From Streptomyces aquilus (GTDB lineage Bacteria; Actinomycetota; Actinomycetes; Streptomycetales; Streptomycetaceae): a DNA stretch of 64,000 nt. The notes under the pieces are model-generated. The model worked only from the letters and a program-made list of their open reading frames with translations, did not search any database and was not told where the DNA came from. The DNA lies in the NCBI RefSeq assembly GCF_003955715.1, contig NZ_CP034463.1, positions 7,130,001 to 7,194,000 on the forward strand, read 5' to 3'. A program made the position numbers and the translations under genes. Positions 58,531 to 64,000 of this stretch are shown one piece after another (positions within the stretch are counted from its first letter, which is position 1; every line of letters starts with the position of its first letter).

Positions 58531-59451
58531 TCAGTCGCCGTCCTTCCCGAGCGTCTCCGCCACGGCCGCCGTGAGCCACGCCGGTGCGGCGCGGAAGGTG
58601 TAACCGAGCCTGGTGGCGCGGGAGTTGTCCATGCCGTAGGAGCGGAAGAAGGAGAACGGCGAGACCTCGCCGACCTCGACGAGCTGGAGCACGACCTTGC
58701 CCTCGGGAATCCGCGCGACGATCGCCTCGCACAGGTCCACCGTGGTCAGCGGGCCGTGGGAGGCGGCGTTGACCGGTCCCGTGAAGTCCTCGCCCACCGC
58801 CCACACCAGGAAGTCGGCGATCTCCTCGACGTGGATGTAGGTGGCGGGCTGGTTCGAGAAGGGCACCGCGATCGGCTCGCGGGCCCGGATGCGGGAGGCG
58901 TAGTGCTCCAGGCGTCCCGTGAAGTCGTCGTCCCCGCCCAGGACATGGGCGACGCGGACGGCCACGTAGGGGAAGTCCGGGTCGGCCGCGAAGACCGCCT
59001 CCGCCTGCCGCTTGCCCTCGCCGTAGTGGGCGTCGAGGAACTCCGGGTCGTCCCAGGGCAGTTCGAGGTCGACGGGCACCGTCAGCGGGTCGACGGCGTC
59101 CTCCCGTACGGGCGTGAGGGAGTCCTCGTACTCGTACACCTCGACCGTCGACGTCATCACATAGCGGCCGGTACGGCCCGTGAACACCCGCCGCGCGATC
59201 TCCGCCTGCCGCGGGGTGTAGCAGACCTGGTCGACGACGACGTCGAACGTGCGGGAACCGAGCGCCGCCACCAGGGACGTCTCGTCGTCGCGGTCGGCGA
59301 CGAGATGCGTCGCCCCGGGCGGCGGGGCCGACGATCCCCGATTGAGGACCGTCACCCGGTCCCCGGCGGCCAGCAGACGCGTGACGAGCCGCTTGCCGAA
59401 ATAGCGGCTGCCGCCGATGACCAGTATCTCCCGTGCCTTTTCCATGACCAT
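58531..59451 (-). CDS. NAD-dependent epimerase/dehydratase-like protein
   Basis: 306 residues from ATG 59451 (AGGAG 4 bp upstream; ATG 59445 is the alternative). Rossmann fold with ILVIGGSRYFGKRLVTRLLAAG in place of GxxGxxG (GGSRYFG, the variant typical of the atypical, RNA-binding-like SDR group), then Tyr/Lys pair weak (DAHYGEGKRQAEAV). Reading of substrate is not possible. First gene of the operon with the aldo/keto reductase. Confidence 0.85.
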   Translation of the reverse strand: MVMEKAREILVIGGSRYFGKRLVTRLLAAGDRVTVLNRGSSAPPPGATHLVADRDDETSLVAALGSRTFDVVVDQVCYTPRQAEIARRVFTGRTGRYVMTSTVEVYEYEDSLTPVREDAVDPLTVPVDLELPWDDPEFLDAHYGEGKRQAEAVFAADPDFPYVAVRVAHVLGGDDDFTGRLEHYASRIRAREPIAVPFSNQPATYIHVEEIADFLVWAVGEDFTGPVNAASHGPLTTVDLCEAIVARIPEGKVVLQLVEVGEVSPFSFFRSYGMDNSRATRLGYTFRAAPAWLTAAVAETLGKDGD

Positions 59452-59490
59452 AATTCTCCTGGCGCACACCCACGTCCTGAAGGGGTAACC

Positions 59491-60000
59491 ATGGGAGTTC
59501 AGGCCGCGGCACCGAAAGAACCACGGCATCCGCGAGCCGCCGCCAGCGAAACCTCGGCGGCCTTCGACGCGCTGGACCGGGAGATCCTCCGGCTGCTCCA
59601 GAGCGACGGACGGATCAAGCTGAGCGAGCTGGGCCGCCGGGTGCGGCTGAGCCCCGCGGCCGTCACCGAGCGGGTGCGCCGGCTGGAGGCGGCGGGCGTG
59701 ATCAGCGGATACGGCGCCCATGTCGTCCCGGCCCGGCTCGGCTACGGCATCCAGGCGTTCATCCGGGTCAACCCGCACGGCGGCTACAACCTCAAGCACC
59801 CGAGGACCCTGGAGCTGATCGAGCGCCCGGAGATCATCGAGGTGCACCACGCGGTCGGCGAGGACTGCTGGATCCTCAAGGTCGCCGTCCGGGACACCGT
59901 CCACCTGGAGGAGGTCCTCGAAGAGGTCTCCGCCCTCGGGCGCACCACGACCTCGATCGTTCTCACCTCTCCGGTGGAGCGGAAACCGCTGTTGCCTTGA
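59491..60000 (+). CDS. Lrp/AsnC family regulator
   Basis: 169 residues, ATG 59491, AAGGGG upstream. Helix-turn-helix at ~25-75 (FDALDREILRLLQSDGRIKL, then RRVRLSPAAVTERVRRLEAAG), followed by the RAM ligand-binding domain (~90-165: AFIRVNPHGGYNLKHPRTLE, EIIEVHHAVGEDCWILKVAV). The start lies 40 bp from the divergent epimerase start, so it most likely regulates the epimerase/aldo-keto reductase operon. Effector, probably an amino acid, unknown. Confidence 0.9.
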   Translation: MGVQAAAPKEPRHPRAAASETSAAFDALDREILRLLQSDGRIKLSELGRRVRLSPAAVTERVRRLEAAGVISGYGAHVVPARLGYGIQAFIRVNPHGGYNLKHPRTLELIERPEIIEVHHAVGEDCWILKVAVRDTVHLEEVLEEVSALGRTTTSIVLTSPVERKPLLP

Positions 60001-60029
60001 CGTCGGCGTAAAGGATTACGTTCGTGGAC

Positions 60030-60416
60030 ATGCGAATCGGCGAGCTGGCCGCGCGGGCCGGGACCACGACCCGGACGCTGCGGTACTACGAGTCACGCGG
60101 ACTGCTGCCCGCCCGGCGGGGCGGCAACGGATACCGGACGTACGACGAGAGCGATCTGAAGCTGCTGCGGCAGATCCGGACGTTGCAGGACTTCGGGTTC
60201 GACCTGGAGGAGACCCGGCCCTTCGTGGAGTGTCTCCAGGCCGGGCACCCCGAGGGGGACACCTGTCCGGCCTCGCTCGACGTCTACCGGCGCAAGCTGG
60301 CGGAGCTGGACGAGCTGATCGGCGAGCTCCAGGCGGTACGGGCACGGATCGGCGTGCGGCTGGCCACGGTCGGGGGCGAGGCGCCCCTGTGCGAACTGGG
60401 AGGGCAGGAGCTGTGA
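60030..60416 (+). CDS. MerR family regulator
   Basis: 128 residues from ATG 60030; GTG 60024 is in frame. No Shine-Dalgarno sequence; TACGTT ends 7 bp upstream, so a leaderless start is possible. MerR winged helix at the N-terminus (MRIGELAARAGTTTRTLRYY, then ESRGLLPARRGGNGYRTYDE) and a dimerisation helix. Two Cys (FVECLQAGH, DTCPASL) and one later (APLCEL) could bind metal or sense redox state. GTAAAGGATTAC (60008-60019) upstream is a dyad suited to MerR control of its own promoter. Coupled to a thioredoxin gene, which suggests a thiol-stress response. Confidence 0.88.
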   Translation: MRIGELAARAGTTTRTLRYYESRGLLPARRGGNGYRTYDESDLKLLRQIRTLQDFGFDLEETRPFVECLQAGHPEGDTCPASLDVYRRKLAELDELIGELQAVRARIGVRLATVGGEAPLCELGGQEL

Positions 60417-60748
60417 TGCAGGCGACAGACGCCGTGACGGATGTGACGGACGCGGATTTCGCGGCCGAGGTGATCGGGGCCGGGCTGCCGGTGCTGGTGG
60501 AGTTCACGGCGGACTGGTGCCCGCCGTGCCGGCAGATGGGCCCGGTGTTGAAGGCGCTCGCCGCGGAGGAGGCCGGCCGCCTGAAGGTGGTGCAGCTGAA
60601 CGTGGACCACAATCCGCTGACCACGAACGCCTACAAGGTTCTCTCCATGCCGACGTTCATGGTCTTCCGCGACGGTGAGCCGGTGAAGTCGATGGTGGGG
60701 GCCAGGCCGAAGCGACGGCTGCTGGAGGAACTGGCCGACGTGATCTGA
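60416..60748 (+). CDS. Thioredoxin
   Basis: 110 residues, ATG 60416, whose A is also the last base of the merR stop (TGATG); AGGAG lies 5 bp upstream. Classic single-domain thioredoxin with active site WCPPC (about residues 38-42; the usual WCGPC has Gly), LNVDHNPLTTNAYKVLSMPT with the cis-Pro, and the C-terminal helix. The Pro-Pro dipeptide in the active site would raise the redox potential relative to CGPC. Operon with MerR points to inducible expression. Confidence 0.92.
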   Translation: MQATDAVTDVTDADFAAEVIGAGLPVLVEFTADWCPPCRQMGPVLKALAAEEAGRLKVVQLNVDHNPLTTNAYKVLSMPTFMVFRDGEPVKSMVGARPKRRLLEELADVI

Positions 60749-60774
60749 TTCCGCGCCACTGCTGGACAACGAAA

Positions 60775-60804
60775 AATCCCCTCGGCAATTGCGCCGGGGG
60801 GATT
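60775..60804 (+). terminator. Terminator after the merR-thioredoxin operon
   Basis: AATCCCCTCGGC and GCCGGGGGGATT, 12-bp arms with one G-U pair, loop AATTGC, followed by CTTTTG. Good intrinsic terminator. Confidence 0.85.
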
Positions 60805-60814
60805 CTTTTGCTTA

Positions 60815-60849
60815 GACTCAATGGTTCGTGACTTTACGGGAATTGAGTC
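60815..60849. promoter_or_regulatory. Inverted repeat upstream of the helD-like gene
   Basis: GACTCAAT (60815-60822) and ATTGAGTC (60842-60849), perfect 8-bp arms separated by 19 bp, 33 bp upstream of the gene start. The AT-rich TATATC at 60873-60878 may be the -10. Could be a widely spaced operator. Confidence 0.45.
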
Positions 60850-60881
60850 GCAGAGAAGTTCAGTAGGCACAGTATATCTGC

Positions 60882-63158
60882 GTGGGAGTGGAATTGTCAA
60901 ACAGCGATGAAATTCGCGGTGAGCAGGAATTCATCGACACCCTGTACGCCCGCGTGGACGCGCTGCGCGGTGACACCGAGGCCGGAGTCACCGACGCCCT
61001 CGCCCAGGGCAACACGCCCATGCAGGCCCGGCTGGAACGGGACATCCTGGTCGCCGAGCGGTCGGGGCTGCTCGCCGCGCTCAACGCGGTCGACGGCTCG
61101 CTGTGCTTCGGCCGCATCGACCTGACGTCCGGGACCAGCCATCACATCGGCCGCATCGGACTGCGCACCGACGACGCCGAACGCACCCCGGTCCTCATCG
61201 ACTGGCGCGCTCAGGTCGCCCGGCCCTTCTACCTGGCCACCGGCCACACCCCCATGGGCCTGCGCCGCCGCCGGCACATCACCACCGAGGGGCGTACGGT
61301 CACCGCCCTGCACGACGAGATCCTCGACCTCGGCGACCAGGAGCGCACCGGCCACGAGGACCCGACCGGCGACGCCGTGCTGCTCGCCGCGCTGGACGCC
61401 GCCCGCACCGGCCGGATGCACGACATCGTGCAGACCATCCAGGCCGAGCAGGACGAGATCATCCGCGCCCCGCACCGCGGTGTGCTGGTGGTCGAGGGCG
61501 GCCCGGGCACCGGCAAGACGGCCGTCGCCCTGCACCGCGCCGCCTATCTGCTCTACGAACACCGGGAGTTGCTCGCCAAGCGGGCCGTGCTGATCGTCGG
61601 CCCCAACCCCGCCTTCCTCGGCTACATCGGCGAGGTGCTGCCCGCGCTCGGCGAGACGGGCGTGCTGCTCGCCACGGTCGGCGAACTGTTCCCCGGCGTG
61701 AAGGCGACCGCCACCGACACCCGCGCGGCGGCGGCCGTGAAGGGCCGCGCCGACATGGCGGACGTCCTCGCCGACGTCGTACGCGACTGGCAGGCGCTGC
61801 CCGACCCGGTCATCGCGATCGAGCACGACCGGGAGGTCCTGATGCTCGACGACGGTCTGGTGAAGATGGCGCGGGAGAAGACCCGGGCCGCGCGGCTGCC
61901 GCACAACGTGGCCCGCGAGCACTTCGAGGGGCACATCCTCAACACCCTCACCGAGCTGTACGCCGAGCGGGTCGGTACCGACCCCTACGACGGCAGCAGT
62001 CTCCTCGACCCGAGCGACGTCACGCAGATCCGCGACGAGATCGCCGAGAACCCCGAAGTGTGGTCCGCCATCGACCAGTTGTGGCCCCGGCTGACCCCGC
62101 AGCGGCTGGTCGCGGACTTCCTCGCCGACCCCGTCGGCTACCTCCCCGACGAGGACGCGGCCGCCATCCGCCGCCCGGTGACCCGGGGCTGGACGGTGGC
62201 GGACGTACCGCTGCTCGACGAGGCCGCCGAACTCCTCGGCGTGGACGAGCGGGTGGCGCGAGCCCTTGCCGAGCGCGAGCGGGAGACGCAAGTGGCGTAT
62301 GCGCAGGGCGTCCTCGACGTGTCGTACGCCTCGCGTACCTATGAGTTCGAGGACATCGACGACGAGGACTCCGAGGTGCTGTCGGCGCACGACATCATCG
62401 ACGCCGAGCGGTTCGCCGAGCGGCAGGAGGAGGACGACCACCGCAGCGCCGCCGAGCGCGCGGCGGCCGACCGGACCTGGGCCTTCGGGCACATCATCGT
62501 CGACGAGGCGCAGGAACTGTCGCCGATGGCCTGGCGGCTGCTCATGCGGCGCAGCCCGACCCGCTCGATGACCCTGGTCGGCGACCCGGCCCAGACGGCG
62601 GAGGCGGCCGGTGTCGGGTCGTGGGAGAAGATCCTCGAGCCGTACGTGGCGGACCGCTGGGAGCACACCCGGCTCGGTGTCAACTACCGCACGCCCGCCG
62701 AGATCATGGACCTCGCGGCGGCCGTCGTACAGGCCGAGAACCCGGACTTCGAACCGCCGAGCTCGATCCGCTCGACCGGCGTACGGCCCTGGGTCCGCGC
62801 CACCGACGACCTGCCCGACGCCGTCGCCAAGGCGGTCGAGGAGCTGACCCCCGCCGAGGGCCGGCTCGCGGTGATCGCCCCGCGCCATCTGCACCGCAGG
62901 CTGGCGGCCCGGCTGGACGGAGTGACGGCGGGCGCCGAACCCGACCTCACGCGGACCGTCGTCCTCCTCGACCCGCGGCAGTCCAAGGGGCTGGAGTTCG
63001 ACTCGGTCCTGGTGGTCGAGCCGGCGCTGTACGGGACCAGCGACCTGTACGTGGCGCTGACCCGGGCGACGCAGCGGCTGGGGGTGCTGCACACCGGGCG
63101 GCTGCCCAGGGCGCTGGCCGATCAGGAGGACGGGCTCGCCGTGGGGGTGGGGGAGTAG
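60882..63158 (+). CDS. HelD-like UvrD-family ATPase/RNA polymerase recycling factor
   Basis: 758 residues from GTG 60882 (GTG 60888 and TTG 60894 also possible). N-terminal helical/coiled-coil arm (~8-70: EQEFIDTLYARVDALRGDTE), then SF1 motor: Q-motif-like AEQDEIIRAPHRG, Walker A GGPGTGKTAVALHRAAYLLY (~207), Walker B HIIVDEAQELSPMAWRLLMR (~540), motif III GDPAQT, motif IV NYRTP, motif VI YVALTRATQRLGVL. The insertion between motor segments and the short N-arm fit class II actinobacterial HelD, which removes stalled RNA polymerase from DNA; the related HelR confers rifamycin tolerance. Its end overlaps the convergent lipoprotein gene by 37 bp. Confidence 0.85.
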   Translation: MGVELSNSDEIRGEQEFIDTLYARVDALRGDTEAGVTDALAQGNTPMQARLERDILVAERSGLLAALNAVDGSLCFGRIDLTSGTSHHIGRIGLRTDDAERTPVLIDWRAQVARPFYLATGHTPMGLRRRRHITTEGRTVTALHDEILDLGDQERTGHEDPTGDAVLLAALDAARTGRMHDIVQTIQAEQDEIIRAPHRGVLVVEGGPGTGKTAVALHRAAYLLYEHRELLAKRAVLIVGPNPAFLGYIGEVLPALGETGVLLATVGELFPGVKATATDTRAAAAVKGRADMADVLADVVRDWQALPDPVIAIEHDREVLMLDDGLVKMAREKTRAARLPHNVAREHFEGHILNTLTELYAERVGTDPYDGSSLLDPSDVTQIRDEIAENPEVWSAIDQLWPRLTPQRLVADFLADPVGYLPDEDAAAIRRPVTRGWTVADVPLLDEAAELLGVDERVARALAERERETQVAYAQGVLDVSYASRTYEFEDIDDEDSEVLSAHDIIDAERFAERQEEDDHRSAAERAAADRTWAFGHIIVDEAQELSPMAWRLLMRRSPTRSMTLVGDPAQTAEAAGVGSWEKILEPYVADRWEHTRLGVNYRTPAEIMDLAAAVVQAENPDFEPPSSIRSTGVRPWVRATDDLPDAVAKAVEELTPAEGRLAVIAPRHLHRRLAARLDGVTAGAEPDLTRTVVLLDPRQSKGLEFDSVLVVEPALYGTSDLYVALTRATQRLGVLHTGRLPRALADQEDGLAVGVGE

Positions 63159-63979
63159 GTCGGGTGCAGGGACGGGTCGAGGGGCTCCAGGGAGGCGCAC
63201 AGGGCGGTCGGGAAGGCCGGCGCCCTGTCCCGGACGGCCTGGCAGCCCCCTTCCGTCGTCCGGAAGAACGGCTTCCAGCCCGACTTCCCGGCCTTGTAGA
63301 ACCAGCGGTCGCCGAGCCGGGACGCGCACGCGCTGTCCGTCTGGTCGCCGCAGGCCGGTCCGGTGCGCCAGGAGAGGTCCAGGACCAGCCACTCGCCGTC
63401 GCAGTGCTCCGCGTCGCGGTAGGTGTGCGTGGGCACGTCGACCGCCTTGACCGCCTGTTCGTAGGAGTCGGCGGTGCAGCCGGTGGCCGGCGGGGTGCAG
63501 CCCAGGTCGCCGCAGAGGCGCAGGGCGGGCAGGTGAGCGTCGTGGGCGGTGAAGACGGCGGCGGGGTAGCCGACCGCCAGCTCGCGGTCCCCGAGGGGTT
63601 CGGGGAGCTTGACCCGGGCCTTCGCCGTGGTGGTCCTCGTGCAGCCGGAGGCCCGGTCCCCCGACGGTGAGGTGAAGGTGACCTGGACCGGCACGGTGTT
63701 CGCGACGGGCTCGGTGAGCTTCGCCTCAAGGTCGCGCACACAGGGCTTCGGGCCACTGGGCACGTCCACGGCGATGGTCACCGTGCGCCGGTCGGTGCCG
63801 AGTTCGGCCCCGGTGATCTGGGAGCGCGTGGGCGCCGACAGTGTCCACGAGGGGGCGGTGGCCGCCGGGGCGGTGCCGCCCTGGCCGGCCACCTGGGTCC
63901 CGCACGCGCCGAGCAGCAGTACGGCGAGCACGCAGAGCAGGGCGGCCGCGGCCGCCCCGCGCTTGCCTCCGGATCGCAT
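63122..63979 (-). CDS. Lipoprotein of unknown function
   Basis: 285 residues, ATG 63979, complete within the window. Signal peptide AAAAALLCVLAVLLLGACGT with lipobox LGAC. The mature part contains eight or more Cys in disulfide-like pairs (CVRDLEAKL, GCTRTT, RLCGDLGCTPPATGC, HCDGEW, ACGDQTDSAC) and a WFYKAGKSGWKPFFRTTEGG segment; no catalytic motif recognised. Resembles the secreted SCP-/lipoprotein-type proteins found across Streptomyces. Convergent and overlapping by 37 bp with the HelD-like gene. Confidence 0.78.
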   Translation of the reverse strand: MRSGGKRGAAAAALLCVLAVLLLGACGTQVAGQGGTAPAATAPSWTLSAPTRSQITGAELGTDRRTVTIAVDVPSGPKPCVRDLEAKLTEPVANTVPVQVTFTSPSGDRASGCTRTTTAKARVKLPEPLGDRELAVGYPAAVFTAHDAHLPALRLCGDLGCTPPATGCTADSYEQAVKAVDVPTHTYRDAEHCDGEWLVLDLSWRTGPACGDQTDSACASRLGDRWFYKAGKSGWKPFFRTTEGGCQAVRDRAPAFPTALCASLEPLDPSLHPTYSPTPTASPSS

Positions 63980-64000
63980 GAGCCCTCGAATCCCCCGTGG

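Overview
The window is high-GC (about 70%) actinobacterial DNA with GGAGG-type ribosome binding sites, many ATGA/GTGA gene overlaps, GTG starts and NarL/MarR/TetR/XRE-rich gene content. It is almost certainly a Streptomyces chromosome. The order MarR - DUF3817 - icmA - TetR - thioredoxin/TPR - DUF6230/DUF6114 - pyk - ackA - pta - pfkA matches, from memory, the SCO5413-SCO5427 neighbourhood of S. coelicolor, so this is chromosomal core interrupted by accessory blocks.

Layout. 1-2.8 kb: a cut-off DUF3817-like membrane protein and a thiamine-binding-type protein, then a TetR-controlled operon (SRPBCC - DUF4166 - tetR) with two operator palindromes. 3.0-7.8 kb: a cslA-glxA pair (beta-glycan synthase and radical-copper oxidase) facing a GH6 lipoprotein of cslZ type; together they would make, oxidise and trim a tip-associated beta-glycan. 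8-14.9 kb: ArsR/MFS divergent pair, MarR, DUF3817, isobutyryl-CoA mutase large subunit with a palindromic operator on its promoter, TetR, and a CnoX/YbbN-like thioredoxin. 14.9-18.2 kb: a 650-bp dyad-rich intergenic region, then a three-gene exported/membrane set (DUF6230, DUF6114, a low-complexity secreted protein). 18.2-24.3 kb: central carbon genes pyk, ackA, pta (minus) and pfkA (plus). 24.3-28.7 kb: an XRE regulator and a sugar ABC importer lacking its own ATPase.

28.7-39.3 kb is the most unusual region. It holds two tandem cassettes, each a nucleosidase-fold (PNP/MTAN-like) protein followed by an NB-ARC-TPR STAND ATPase, plus a third, inverted NB-ARC-TPR gene that is broken by a deletion removing Walker B. 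An XRE/DUF397-like/anti-sigma-type ATPase trio lies between the cassettes, and a four-helix membrane protein precedes the third copy. All three carry a GDHxDFRGGxF peptide motif. In both cassettes the nucleosidase stops and the NB-ARC frame continues in +1, and in one cassette no ordinary start codon exists for the NB-ARC part. The set looks like an NLR-type immune or programmed-death module with a nucleotide-destroying effector.

39.2-44.2 kb: a DctS/DctR-type two-component system divergent from dctA, and a DUF2127 membrane protein. 44.2-55.1 kb: a candidate immunity protein, a 2167-residue secreted RHS protein with a nuclease-like C-terminus, and a LamG-containing secreted partner. 55.3-64 kb: lipoprotein, AAA ATPase, aldo/keto reductase + epimerase operon divergent from an Lrp regulator, MerR + thioredoxin, a HelD-like RNA polymerase-associated helicase, and a terminal lipoprotein gene. 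No tRNA, rRNA, CRISPR array or insertion sequence was recognised.
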